Positions 11,701-23,955 of a stretch of DNA of 64,000 nucleotides are shown in pieces. Origin of the DNA: Larimichthys crocea (Eukaryota; Chordata; Actinopteri; Sciaenidae); contig NC_040016.1 in assembly GCF_000972845.2 (NCBI RefSeq), forward strand, positions 10,312,701 to 10,376,700, read 5' to 3'. Each line of letters opens with the position of its first letter. Positions within the stretch are counted from its first letter, which is position 1. Both the position numbers and the translations under genes were made by a program. Under the pieces are notes generated by a model, which saw only the letters and a list, made by a program, of their open reading frames with translations, was not told the origin of the DNA and did not search any database.

Positions 11701-13578
11701 CACTACTTGTGTTACTATAAATGACAAAAACACTGTGTGGCGCTTTTACGGTTATAAAACTGTGATGTATTAAACCACGGTTAAATGTGTAATTGATTAA
11801 ACTCGACCAGCGTGCACAGGAGCCCAGACATTGAATAAGACTTAGATTGAATGATGTGGTCAGACACACTGTGCTCCATGCAAACAGAGTAACAACGTCA
11901 TGTTGCGTTTACAGCTTGTTACTCTCGAGTGGACACAAATCTAGTTTGAACAGTTTTGAGCAGGACACTTTTATTTTTTGGGAAACTAAAATTAATAATT
12001 TCCATTATTGGTCAGGTAACTCGATGCAAGAGTATTGAACTAATGAATTCATTAATAACACTGTTTTTTTTCTCCACGTCAAGTTTTTTCTCCACAGCTT
12101 ACCCTCCAGATAAGAAAAATTCCACTGATTAGCTGTAGTAAGACTTGCCAGCTGATTATGATTGGACTCATCTACAGCTATGTGGCAACTTGTTTGTGCA
12201 GTCACACATTGAGACAGTGCAGTGAGAGGTGTGTGCAGCTCCCAATAGGTCAGTACTGTCAATATCTGCAAACAGAAAGCCAGCATAGTAGGAAGGAAGA
12301 GGATCTGTGCTGGCTTTTCTCTTCACCTTGTAACCATGGGCACACCGTTTGATGCTGTTTTTGTAGTTTTCAATGCTTGTAACTATTCCATCTTAGTGTT
12401 TTATTTCCATAGGTATATATTTCCTTTGTTCTAGATCATGTCTGCTCCTGCTACTTCTCGTCCTAAATGCCTAAACAACCCTGACTCCCTTTGCTATATT
12501 TGTGGTAGTTTCATCATTCCAAGTCAAAGAGGGCAAACATCAGTGCATTTGTCAAACATAAGCATATTTTGCATATTTTAAAGTAAAACTCAGTGATCAA
12601 GCCACGGGCCCCTCACAAAGTGTGCAAGCAGTGTGTGGAGAGTTTACGGACGTGGACCAAAGGAACGTGTGAAAAGTTGGCATTTGGTATTTGGTATATA
12701 ATTTGGTATTTAGACAACTTTTCTCTCATTATTCTGGCATTTAGCAAATCGAAATAATTTTGGTAATCCTAACGGACCTAAAACAGGAAAAGTGATTGTC
12801 TGATTTCATGCCAGACAGTGAGAAAACAAAGCATATGTGTCTTTTCATACAGTGTATGTAAACACTATATTATAGTGTATGTAAACTTGTGGTTTCAGCT
12901 GTATATATGTGTCTTTATGTCTTTTTATATAGTGACTATATAAAAAAGACACATATGCTATTTTTCACTATCTGGCATGAAATCAGACAATCACTTTTTC
13001 TGTTTTAGGTCTGTTAGGATTACCAAAATTATTTCTATTTGCTAAATGCCAGAATAATGAATGAAGTATTTTTTTTTTTTTTAGACAATTTTTCTCTCAT
13101 TATTCTGGCATTTAAACCTAAAACAGGAAAAGTGATTGTCTGATTTCATGTCAGACAGTGAGAAAAAAACAAAGCATATGTGTCTTTTCATATAGTGCAT
13201 GTAAACACTATATTATAGTGTTTACATACACTATAATATAGTGCATGTAAACACTATATTATAGTGATGTAAACACTATATCATAGTGCATGTAAACACT
13301 ATATCATAGTGATGTAACCTTGTGTTTTCAGCTGTAGGTGTCTGCAGGAGGCTTCAGCAGCAGCAGCTGTGAGCTGACTCATATGTTACAGGTTGAATGT
13401 GGGTCAAAGGGCCTGCAGACACCTGATCCAGGAGCAAACATGTGACATGTGCAGTAATACTCGTTATAATCACTTTAATGGTGTCCAGTGGATGTCCTGC
13501 AAAGACGAGGCAGATTCCTCCAAAGCCTCCAGCGAAGAAGTTCTTCATCGGGCTGATCGGCTGCGGCTGTTTGGACAT
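8717..13578 (-). CDS. slc25a20: mitochondrial carnitine/acylcarnitine carrier (CACT)
   Basis: Nine coding exons in minus-strand order: 13474-13578, 11318-11410, 11084-11211, 10920-11010, 10711-10828, 10013-10085, 9803-9912, 9002-9126, 8717-8779. They total 301 aa, the same length as human CACT. The protein exchanges acylcarnitines for carnitine across the inner mitochondrial membrane to feed beta-oxidation. The three tandem SLC25 repeats show signature motifs PLDTIK, APGERIK and PADVLK. Family-specific stretches include [12 protein letters not shown] near the start, [12 protein letters not shown] in the middle and [12 protein letters not shown] at the C-terminus. ATG is at 13576-13578. A splice acceptor lies just upstream of it, so a noncoding first exon is expected near 13710-13800, where a CAG/GTAAAC donor can be read. 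Large introns hold repeats at 9350-9648 and 12148-13310. Confidence 0.96.
8822..8903. repeat. tandem duplication, 2 x 41 bp
   Basis: Two identical 41-base units, at 8822-8862 and 8863-8903, begin ACCGTGATGACATTAATAG and end in AAATGTTTAA. They sit in the last intron of slc25a20. The absence of differences suggests a recent duplication or an assembly artefact. Confidence 0.85.
9350..9648. mobile_element. short non-autonomous DNA element (TTAAAGG-type ends)
   Basis: The right end reads GACACACTGGACCTTTAA, matching the ends of the elements at 18750-18890 and 57467-57825. The interior shares blocks such as AACTATGGTGG, GTCAGTGTTTAGTTTG and TGGTGTCTGTAGATAT. The left end is degraded, so that border is approximate. 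It lies within a slc25a20 intron. Confidence 0.6.
12148..12690 (+). repeat. dispersed element with cysteine-rich coding remnant, copy 1
   Basis: This is nearly identical to 34079-34590. From 12438 it reads as a protein-like start ([16 protein letters not shown], then CYICGS) and later, in shifted frames, [11 protein letters not shown]. Those Cys pairs resemble a family of uncharacterised fish and invertebrate proteins that I recall from sequence but cannot name. Frameshifts make this copy nonfunctional. It ends abruptly at CATTTGGTAT, where the copy at 34079 continues with more coding-like sequence. It lies in the first coding intron of slc25a20. Confidence 0.65.
12730..13060. mobile_element. 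palindromic (foldback/MITE-like) element
   Basis: The left arm, about 12730-12850, runs from ATTATTCTGGCATTTAGC to AAAGCATATGTGTC. It is matched in reverse complement by 12938-13060, which ends GCTAAATGCCAGAATAAT. The arms are about 120 bp with few differences. No coding sequence lies between them. This structure is typical of a non-autonomous DNA element. Confidence 0.7.
13082..13312. repeat. third arm copy plus CACTATATTATAGTG repeats
   Basis: A direct copy of the arm (13084-13210), lacking about 30 internal bases, is followed by several units of the 15-bp palindrome CACTATATTATAGTG joined by CATGTAAA or ATGTAAA spacers. It extends the adjacent palindromic element and looks like local expansion of its terminal sequence. 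Confidence 0.65.
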
Positions 13579-16500
13579 TTTGACTTTTTCCGGTCTGCAG
13601 GAAGAGAAACAAAGAAAGAGAAAAAAACACAGACAACCAGCTGAATGAAGACAAATGAAGCCGGACACGCAGAGGAATCAAACAAACACGACAGGTGAGG
13701 GTTTACCTGACCGTGTGCGGCTCTGAGTTAGTCTGCAGCACCTTTCACCCACTTCTTCACCCGGACGGACTGCAAGACTCTGGTGCTCCTCTGTTTCATG
13801 TCCGGGTGGAAACATTCAGCTTGTGTGTCAGATTTGAAAAACATCACAACAAACATAAAACACATGGTGAATTTATTGTTATTATATTATCTATTTAATG
13901 ATGTAATATCTGTAAATAAATACATTATTTATCATACAATCATACTGTGCATACTGTATATGTATTCTTCATCCTTGCACTATGCTCCATTTCATTCTTA
14001 TATAGTGTAAAAAAAATATTTATATATATTTACCTTTTTACATGTACATTTATGTCTACTTTTCATTAATTCATTTATTTAATGGGACCATGTACAGTAT
14101 TAAACATAAATGATTACATTTGATTTACTGCACCAGAGTTACAGCTACTTTTCATCTGCAGTCCCTTCGGCAGACACAATTAAAACATATTACAGCACAA
14201 TAACAAACATTACAAAGCAAAAAAAAAAAAAACACACACAGGACACATAATGCAAAATACAGTTACACACACAATAGCACATAACATACACCCACAATGT
14301 CAGTGGCTGCAGAGCTGTGTGTCCTTTAGCAGACTTTTTAATTTGGTTTTAAATGTACTGATGGAACTGCAGCTCTTTATATCGTCAGGTAAGGCTTTTA
14401 TCTGTCAAGTCCTCTGTTTTGTTTTTTAACTGTACCTATGTCAAACCTATGTTTGTTTGTACTACGAAAGCAAAGTGTAACACCTCTGACAAAGATTTGT
14501 AACAGAGGCAGGATATGTTACAGTTTATCAAGACTTTATTGGCCTTTATTTACATTTTTAAACAATATTTTTATTGATTGACTCATATACAAATAGACAA
14601 TAACATAATTATTATTGTTATTAAGTTTAAGCCATAAAATACACCGACCAGGCACTTCATTAGGTAATGTAATCCATCCATTTGAATTACATAGGTTTAA
14701 TATAAATCAACTAATAAACTTGATGTGAAGCAAGTAATACGATTTATGTAATAGTAGTAATAAACTCAATATGATTCCACTGCACAGTAATGTAGTAGCC
14801 AGGTTCATGCATTCAGTATTAATAAAGCCAATTTGTTTCCCCAAACTCAACAGTGAAAATTAATGCAGTCATTTTGAGTTTTTTAGTACTATTTCATAAA
14901 TCTTATTCCTTGCTTCACATTAAGTTTGTTAGTTTATTTATATCAAAACTATGTAATTCAAATGGATGGAAATTTGTGAGTGTAGGTACAATCTAATGTG
15001 ATCCAATACAACGACTCTGCTGTAAATAAATTGAAGCTTATAATGTTTGATAATGTTCAGAAAAATCTGCTTTGTGTTTATTATTAAAGTCTTAGCAGTT
15101 AGTTACTGTACAGGATTTCATTATATTAAAGGATGTTTCTAATGTATGTAAATGGGGTGGTCAAAATATTAGAAACACCTCTACAGTTTTATTATGTTGT
15201 AAACTTTGAACCACGCAGTCACCCTCTCCAACAACCAATCCGACCAGTTCCACTGTTAAAATATAGCTTTATTAGTTTTATTATTATAACACAGTCGTAG
15301 CACTTCCGCAGACGATGTTAATCATGGAAAGAAGAGGCACTCACCTCTCTCACACACACACACTGTAAACAAACACACAAATAATCAATGAATGAATGAA
15401 CACTCGGTCATGAACTAAAAACGGATATCACTTCTGGGTTGTGTCTACCTTCTCAGAAACAGGGAAGTCAGGGACACAAACAGATAAGTCAAAGTGTAAG
15501 ATGGGAGAACATCAATCACTACATCATGGGTAAGAAACAAGGAAAGGTACATGTCGCTGTTAGAAGTATTAAAACCACGAGGAGATAAAAGAAATGCCCT
15601 GTATTTCCTCTCCCTTGTCTTGATTTTCAATATGAGCATGAGATAATAATTGGAGATCAACAACACTGACGCATGTATTATCTCAGACAATAAGTGCAGA
15701 ACACGTTTACCCTCCATGAAGCCGCACATCAGCCAAGACTCAGTATAATTACAGCGATATTACAGGTTGCTATTAAGCCTTATTGCAGCACAGATTGTTT
15801 GAATGCAGCATAGGGACAGCTGACGTTAAACAGTCAGTAACTTTTGATACTTCAGGAGCTTTGCATATGTAAGTACAGAGAGTGATTATCTTGAAGAGTA
15901 CCAGACTGAGAAAACTGCAGACGGAGCCACAGGAGAGACTTGATACATAGCAGCAAAAGTTACTCACCTAAAAGCTTAGTAATGATAACACGTGAGTCGG
16001 AGTGTGCTTTTTTTCCCTCCCACTAGAACAGTAAACTTGTTCAAATTGTCTTTAATTTAATAAGAATGAACGAACGGGTGAATGAGAGAGGAAGTCGTTT
16101 TAAGAGTACTACACTCCGTAAAGAAAATAACGCTCTCAGTAACACACAGTAGTTTGGTCCCACTGACAGGGAAGCACATAAAGGCTCAAAGTATTTTTAG
16201 CAACGGTTCAAATAATGGCACTGTTATCTGTAACGCAACTTCAAATCTGACTTTTAAAAAAATTAATTAAAAATAGTTTGATATGCTCTAAAATTAATGA
16301 ATTTAATGTTATTTTGGTCAGAATAAAGTTTAGTTCTGGTTGCTGTTTAATTTCATAACACTAAGAATACATACAGTTAGTTCCTGTATGATTTTCAAGG
16401 TAATTATTGCTTCAAAGTTTGGCCTATATTTGGCTATTTTTAAAACTCTATGTATGACTAAATCGCACAGGGTTTTTTGTACATTTGTCATGTTTGTTCT

Positions 16501-16712
16501 CTTCTTGAACGCCAAAGAAGAAAAACCTCCCACTCCTTTTTTTCAAATGAAGTTCATCTGAGATTGGAAAAGCTGTGAAAACCTTTTTTTGAAATCAACA
16601 TTATGTGCAAGCTGGAGCTTTGGACCATGAGTCCAAGAAAACACTGGCAAAACGGATCTGTTTCTCTCGTCACAGGCTGGCACAGAATACATCAGTTCTT
16701 CCTCTTTCAAGC
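13579..16712. other. gene-free interval between slc25a20 and nckipsd
   Basis: The interval holds the likely noncoding first exon and promoter of slc25a20 (about 13600-13830), then AT-rich sequence with a foldback element at 14672-14972. I see no supported coding exon. The open frames here show no recognisable protein pattern or splice structure. Confidence 0.55.
14672..14972. mobile_element. foldback repeat element
   Basis: TCCATCCATTTGAATTACAT at 14672 is repeated in reverse complement at the right end (ATGTAATTCAAATGGATGGA, ending about 14970). The similarity continues inward for roughly 120 bases with scattered mismatches (AAACTTGATGTGAAGCAAG against CTTGCTTCACATTAAGTTTG). It has no coding capacity. 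It is probably a MITE-like relic. Confidence 0.65.
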
Positions 16713-16718
16713 TTTATT
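16713..16718 (-). terminator. nckipsd poly(A) signal candidate
   Basis: A minus-strand AATAAA (plus TTTATT) lies only 59 bases beyond the nckipsd stop at 16777. If used, the 3' UTR is very short. It is the first such signal downstream. Confidence 0.45.
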
Positions 16719-16776
16719 GTACCTCCCTGCAGCAGACGGGAGCAAACTACAGCGTGCGAGCATGATACTGATATGG

Positions 16777-19700
16777 TTAGTCCTGGTTCTCACTGATCTG
16801 TGGGAACTCTTTGTAGATCTGCTGCACAATTAGCTTATCCATCTGTTTTGCTGTAGCATTCCCTTCATCCTCTCCTGGATCCTCTTCCTCCCTGAGAATC
16901 ATCTGCAGCGCCCCCTGCAGGTCGGACAGGCGGTGCTGGTGCTCCAGGTAGTCCGTCGAGCGTATTATGGAGTGCATGAGGGAGAGATACTCCATCCTCA
17001 GCTGCACAGGGAGGGCAAGAGAGGAGAATATCATCAGACATGGTAACAAACTGTTCATTATTTTGGGAAATACGCTTATACAGAACCTTATCAAGTTACA
17101 TGAAATGGATAGACACAGCGCTCATAATATGTAGCAGTGGCCTGACAAACTTCCTCAAATTAAACTGTGATGAATAATCATGATCTTCATGATAATCCAC
17201 ACCAAAACCACTCACAACCTCTGCCTCACCATCAGCAACCTCTGAGTCATTTCGACAGCAACCTCTCCTTGTGACCAACACGTCAACCAAATCACCAGAG
17301 CTATCTTTTTCCACCTAAAAAGCACAGCTCGTCCACACGCATCACTTCTCTTTCTTTGCTGCCCTAATCACACCCAGAACAAACAACAGCATTCTATATG
17401 CAGGTAGGCATATTTTGTTATCTTCCAACTGAACCAGATCAATGGTTTCCCCCCGAAAGTCTCTGCAGCAAAGGAGTGTTTCCTAAAACGTAAAACTATT
17501 CCTATAAAAGTCTGAGAAGAATCAGCAGCGTGTGTCCAGGTCTCACCTTGTCTCCAGGTGAAAGATCAGATATCTGTCGAACAGCGATGTCGATCATCAC
17601 CATCATGTCAGTGCGGTAGAAGATGTCGGCGGTCTCTCGGCTGGCGAAAACATCCTGCAGAAACTTGAGTACCGAGTGCGGTGCCGGCGGGGTGTGTTTG
17701 AACATACACACAGGGTCGTCTGGAGGAGAGGGGCCGAAAAGTGAGTGAAGGCATGAGTGGACAGAGAATGTAGATGCAAGCTGAGAAATAAGACTGTTGT
17801 AAAAATTATGTTGTGTTTCAGATGTTTGAAATCATACGATGTGTACGTGAGTTCCTCCTTCCTTATTGAAGGGTCGAGACAAACAAAAGTGGTATCTCAC
17901 CCCCTCTGTTTAGGAGCAGCAACACTTTCTCTGATAGGATCTTGACATTTTTCTTCTTCAGTTCCTGCATGATAACATTGTTGCTGGGTGCTGGGTGACA
18001 CAGACGAGACACAAAAAAGTTTTTATGGTAAACAATGAAAGCTCCTTTGTATGTGAGAATGTAGCTGTGCAGAAGTCTGTTGTTTATTACTGCTCCTACA
18101 GGGTTTACTTTGACTCATCATAGCAGGAAAAGCACAGAAGCACACAACACGTGTTAATAAATACATTAATAATTGGATGGATTTAAGCCTCCCTGTAAAC
18201 ATTAATGGAGCAAAGCAAAACGTCTGCTGTAAACACAGTGGTGATTCTCACCTGTGTGATGCAGGTTAAAGGCCAGCACAAGGTTCAAGAAGATGTCAGG
18301 CAGCTGCTCCGTTGGGTCAGACGGAAGCCCGTCCTCCACCACGCCCAAGAGAAACTCAACAAAGTCAGCATTCAAGTGTTCTGTAAACAAGGGAGCGTCA
18401 GGATTATGTCTGAGTCAAACAAGACATTATCCCTTCAATAGACCGTTTAATGAATGCGTGTCAAATGACTTGATCAGTGTAGGACGGGAAAAACTTTTAC
18501 AATCTGTCACACAAAGTGAAAAATGCATCGTTGTCATGGAGCTAGAGTTGTTTACAACTGTTGTGGAAACTTCACGCATCAGTGATGTGTGAAGTTTTTA
18601 ATATAACACAGCAGCTGTGTGCCGTACCGTAATGATGATATGGCACCTGCTCGCCCATTGAGAAGATCATAGTGAGTACCAAAGCCGTGTAGCACATCTT
18701 CTGGTGTTCTGAGGAGAGAAAAGTCAAAGAATAGTCCATTAAAATAGTAAAAAAAAGGTCCTGTGTGCAGGATTTAATACCATCTACTGGTGTAGCTGCT
18801 AGTGTGAAGAGGAAACTAGAAACATGGCAGTTCAACGGAGAGGAGCTATGGCATAGGGGGCACCCTAAATCTGACACATTGGACTTTTAAGCTTGAGGAG
18901 TGCTACTGCAGATGAACCAGAGACAGTGACATCTAAATCAAAGGTGAAAATACCTTGTGTGTCTGTCTGTAGGTCCCTGGCCAGCTCCATGGGGAGGATG
19001 GAGTTGAGCAGGGTGGAGATGAGAGAAGCGTCCAGGCTGCACATCGCCCCGAATACTTTGAGCAGCAGCAGCCGCAAAGACACACGATGCTCCTGCATGT
19101 CACATGATAACAACGATGACTAAACAAGTCTTCTCAGGGGCATCGTAATCACATATTCTGGACTGATTCAAAATAAAAATGCTTTGTTGCGTTACTGTCT
19201 TACCATCTGATAATATGAAACCAGAGACAGCACGCTCTCAAAGTGGTTAACCTTGCACATCCTCTTAGACACCTCTGGGTCTGCATCAGTCTGAGGAGGG
19301 GGGGAAAAAAAGCAGCTTTTAGTTGTAAGAACATTTATATAACAACATCACATCTATGTTGATTCATAATCTGTCTGACAGTCACAGTGCCCGGACACAG
19401 CAGAGGATTAAAACAGCTCATCTGGACATCCCAAAGCTGATCTGAGTCTTAGTCTGGAGCAAACTGCCAACAGAGAATATTTGGCAGCCTGAAGAGTTTA
19501 CAGATTCAGTCTTTAACCACACTGTTGGAGTTGTAAAGCCGGTGTGATCCTATCAAACATGTCTGGTATTTACAGCATGACATGGGATTCATCCCAAAGG
19601 GGAAACTTTTGTACCCACCTACAATGTGCATTGAATTAGAAGCCTCATATTTTTACAGCTCTTACTGAAAACTGTCTCCTGGTATGACTTTACCCGAATC

Positions 19701-22700
19701 CTCTTTTCATATGTCCTCTTTTTTTTCACTGCATTCAAACAGGATACATTTCTGTGTATATTGATACCCTGGTAGCTCAGCTGTACCCCATACACAAAGG
19801 CTAAGACTGTTGCCGCAGCCCGGGGTTAAATTCTGTCCTGCACGTCATCCACCCTTTCTTTCCCCACCTTCCTGTCTCCAAGAAACAAATGTTCAAAACC
19901 CCCCATAAATAATCTTTAAAAAAAAACTCACAAGAGTTCTTGTGTGTTTCTCACTTGATATTTTTGCTTTCTTTGTTCGTGTTTTTCCTGTTTTGTAACG
20001 GCCGTTTTAAAAAGCTCTATATAAGTGAAATTATATGTGAAATGCATCTTTCTTTTTTTAAGTGTGACTAAGTCAGGACTTCACACGCCTTCGTACACTT
20101 GAGTCAGAAACCAGACGGCCTGCAGACTGTTGTCACGGTCGTGGTCTCTGCATCATACCAGTATCTTCAGCAGCTCCTCCAGGTAGCAGGCGATGAGTGC
20201 GTGGTCTTCGTGAAGCGCCCAGCTTCGCTGCTGGGAGTCATCCCGGTGTCGGGCGAGGTCGCTGAAGATCACCTCCAGCCTCTGTTCGTCGTGACACACC
20301 TGACCCTGAGGCAGCGCTGCACTCAAATCCTACAGTGACATAAAACAGTGGGACAGCCATTTCTAGTATAACTTGAAATACCAGTGCAGAGGAACATTTT
20401 GTATTTTTAACACAGAAACTAACTTAACTTACTCAAACATGACTGAGCACTCAGTAATTTATTTGATTTTAGTCATTGAGATGTGGGTGTAGCTTCACAA
20501 TGACTATTAGTGTGTTGCTATGAATGACCATTTTCACATTATAAATAGTAACTTTGTCCATTGACAATGTAAAAATATTGATTAGAGCAGCTTTAAAGGA
20601 TAATACCAGACTCCTGTACATTAAAGTGTAATAATTGGAGATATCAGTGCTTATTGTCCTTCCTTCAGAAGAGATTAGTCTCTGTAATACATTTTTAAAA
20701 GTATTAAAAACAACATATACAGGCATAAAAATCATCTGGACTACAACCCCTGAACTGGTCCTGTTTAAAACTCTTTGCATTATCAGTGTCTCAAGCTCAA
20801 GTTAAATGATTTTTATAACAGCGAGGCCTCTGTTAGACTACAGAGTATTTTAGGGTTTAATTAGATGAGAGTGTGCACACATGTGTCACCATGTAAATAC
20901 AGGAGGCAGCCAAAAGCTTTCAGCAAATGCTGTTTGAGGTTTGAGGTTACGCACTATTAATCACCCAGAAAGAAAGTAACAGAAATATCTTCCAGGACGG
21001 GAATCAGCAGCTCATTTCAAGCTTGATTTGATGCTGCAATTAAAAAGGAGGAAATGAGTGATACATTGCATACTGTGCGTACTGTCCCCTGTGTCTCAAA
21101 GTCAGAGATGCGACGTGAGAAATGTCAGCTAAATGCAGACTGAGCTGTAACTCTAAACGATACCGGTATTCTCCTTGAAGCTGGCGAGGCTCCAGGATAC
21201 TGAGTCCACATGATGTAATGAAAACATGAAAACAAATCTGACCTTGCTCTCCACCAGCGAGAGGAGAACTTGTTCCAAAGCGTCGGAGGCTTGAGGTAAA
21301 GCCATCTGCAGATGGCCCACCACCACGCCGACAGCGACCCGTGACAGCTCGTAACTCAAGCTTGTGTTCTTCCGTACCAGCTCGATCAGTTCAGCCCCAA
21401 TGGTCATGGGAACTGTCTCAGGGGTAGTGGGGCTGCCAGGAGGGCTTTCTGCGACAGACGGGGGGGCAACTGGCCATTCAGTCTCCGGCTGCGCCTCCAC
21501 ACTGGGCTGCGGAGGAGGGGTGGGCTGGGGAGGCTGTGGAGCCGGGCTCTTCTTTACAGGAGCTGGCTGAGGAGGGGAGTCCGAGGGAAGCACGTCTGGA
21601 GGCGGCGCAGGGGGCTTCACACGGGATGGCACAGGAGGGGGGGGAGTGCTGGATACACTTGGCAAACTGACATCAGAGGAGACCAGTGAGTGGGAGGAGC
21701 CCGACTCTAAAGAGGTGGTGCTGATTGAGAGGGAGGGAGCAGGAGACGCGGGGAGAGAGGACACTCTGGAGGGGACCTCCGGCTCTGCTGGGACAGAAAG
21801 AGAGGGAGAGACGAGGGGGCTCCGGTTACAGAGAGGAGAGTGAACAGGAATGACCTGACTAAGAATAGAGTGTGTTTGTGAGGAGCTGCAGCAGGTAGCA
21901 GCAGCTAAACTGTGCGGCGCTGTAACTTGCGATACTGTGAGAAACGTGTGAGTAATGCTGTGAATACACCGCCGCTCTGTGAGCTCTAACCTGGACGCCG
22001 GCTGTTTCTCTGTTTCTCAGGGGGAGGTGGGGTAATCGGAGCCGCACGTCGAGCCTGAGGGGGCACCTGCAGGAGGGGACGCAGGAGGGGAAACATTTGA
22101 GGGCGTACTGTACAGAATGAGCACACTGTTGATTTAATTGTCACGGCTGTCAAGAGAGGAGAGAGACAGCATTCCTGTGTGATGACGATCGATTCTGTAA
22201 CATCCTGATACTGTTTCACAAATAAAATGCCAAATGGGTGTTTAAATCTTAAAGACTGGCTGTGTCTTATGAAACAATCAAAAACAAACAATCCCTCGCA
22301 TCTGTGAGGTAGGTATTATGTAATATTTGGCAGCCTTGAGCATGTTCACAACAGAAGCTAAGAGCTTTACAAGAAGAAGAGAGGGAGAAAGACATTAGGA
22401 GAAATTTAAAAAAGTAATAATAAAAAAAGAAAGAAAAAGACAAATAAAACAGTTTTTCAGATACTTTAAGATCTGTTGTAAGCCTGTAACTACACGCTCC
22501 TATGCGTGAGATAATGTTAATAACATGTCTCAAAGTCTGAATCCTGTATTTTTGATTCAAATAAAACATTTAAATGTGCTCTGTGCGAGTGCGTTACCTG
22601 GTAAAAGCCCGATTCTCCTTGCATATTGTCCATGCTTCCTGATAACGGCAGGCTCCCCTGCCGTCCATAGTCTTGTTTAAGGCCGTTGGGTGGAGGAGGT

Positions 22701-23955
22701 GTCTGACTGAGAGATATTTCACTGCTGGAAGATGGGAGGCCTGGTTTGTGACCGGTGGACGAGGAACTTCGCCGTGCAAGAGTCTCCTTTCTGTGATGGA
22801 TCAGCTTCCTACAACAAAGAGGAAGAAGGATTCATATCCAGATTCAAAATAAATATAATATATTGTGTTTGTGTGTGCGTTTTTTGACTCACTGTAACAC
22901 GTCTCTCTGTTCCAGATTGTATTTGCCTCCATTCTTTAAGGCCACATTGTGGATCCCTTCGATCGCTCTGTCAATAGACTGCAGCACCTCATCCTGCTCT
23001 GGAGCCTGCAAGAAAGAGGAAATAGAATTAAATATTCATTCACGTAATTATTAAATTTTAAACAAAAACAGATCTGTGGCTCGAGGACATGGCAGAAACA
23101 AACTGGGGCAGTTATCTAACACGCAGCCTTTTTAACCAGGGGCTCATTAAACCTCTCCTCGTCATTAACAGCCGGAGAGGAGAGCATTCCTACCCCGAGC
23201 CTGTGATTTCACAAAATACATGCTCCGACTAGTTCACTGTAAGTCTGGATCTTTGCAAAACATTGTCTCATCACTGTAGAGCACATGAGGGTGTGACTGA
23301 GAGAAATGTGAAAGGAAGTTTCCACTTATTGAAACAATGACAGGGATAAGTTGATCATAAAAGAGGTAGACACACAGGAGCAGATTATCTGAAACTGAGC
23401 AGAAACAATGGCTTTCTGTCTTGGTGGCCTTGTCCTGTCTCCTGTATCATCCTGTCCTGTCATAGCTCATCCTGTCCTGTCCTATCCCATATCTCCTGTC
23501 TGTCGCAGTGAGCAGCTGCAGTGCAGAGGGCCATGTCCCTTCATCTCATGCAACCCCTTAACAATAATTCATGGGCTCCTCTGCATGCATGCATGCATTT
23601 TCTTCTTCTTTCCTCACAATAATCAGCAGTCAGCTTCAACATGGCCTGTCTCCCTCGATCACATCAGTTCAACCCTTACTACGCATTCACTACATTTTCA
23701 CTCAGTGATGCGACATGGTCACACCGCTTGTTTTCATTCAGACAAAAAAAGAAAGAAAGAAAAAGCCAGACAGTGCCTGTTTACCTGTATTTTCTCGATG
23801 TATGAGGCTGGGACGTAGCCGGTTTCCCCCGAGCTGCAGCGGGACCCCAGCCACCAGTGTTTGTTGCTTCTCTCCAGGATTAGGAAGCTCTCTCCGGCCG
23901 CGAAGTGCAGCGAGTTGGGCTCCGCGGATCGGAAGGCGTACAGAGACCGGTACAT
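16777..23955 (-). CDS. nckipsd: NCK-interacting protein with SH3 domain (SPIN90/DIP/WISH)
   Basis: Thirteen coding exons in minus-strand order: 23785-23955, 22893-23005, 22598-22808, 21991-22066, 21243-21784, 20159-20329, 19204-19290, 18954-19092, 18628-18708, 18252-18380, 17901-17990, 17547-17719, 16777-17001. They total 735 aa (human 722). SPIN90 binds Nck and N-WASP and activates Arp2/3 to seed linear actin filaments. The N-terminal SH3 domain begins [18 protein letters not shown] and contains [20 protein letters not shown]. It is followed by a helical segment ([11 protein letters not shown]), then a long proline-rich exon with [12 protein letters not shown] SH3 ligands. The conserved helical C-terminal half includes [38 protein letters not shown] and [16 protein letters not shown]. 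Every join keeps frame. The exon 5 acceptor is a tandem CAGCAG. Confidence 0.96.
18750..18890. mobile_element. short DNA element, TTAAAGG-type family
   Basis: It starts near AAGGTCCTGTGTGCAGGATT and ends CTGACACATTGGACTTTTAA. These are degenerate inverted ends of the family also seen at 9350-9648, 31822-32000 and 57467-57825. It lies in an nckipsd intron. This copy is short, about 140 bp. Confidence 0.6.
19768..19930 (+). repeat. tRNA-derived SINE fragment
   Basis: CCTGGTAGCTCAGCTG resembles a Pol III A-box region of a tRNA head, and CCGGGGTTAAATTCTG a decayed B box. A pyrimidine-rich stretch and an A-rich tail (CTTTAAAAAAAAACTC) follow. This arrangement is typical of fish tRNA-derived SINEs. 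It lies in an nckipsd intron and is not a functional tRNA. Confidence 0.6.

Noticed and set aside
21364..21843. Gly-rich and Glu-rich plus-strand frames opposite the nckipsd proline-rich exon
   Set aside because: They are antisense shadows of a GC-rich coding exon.
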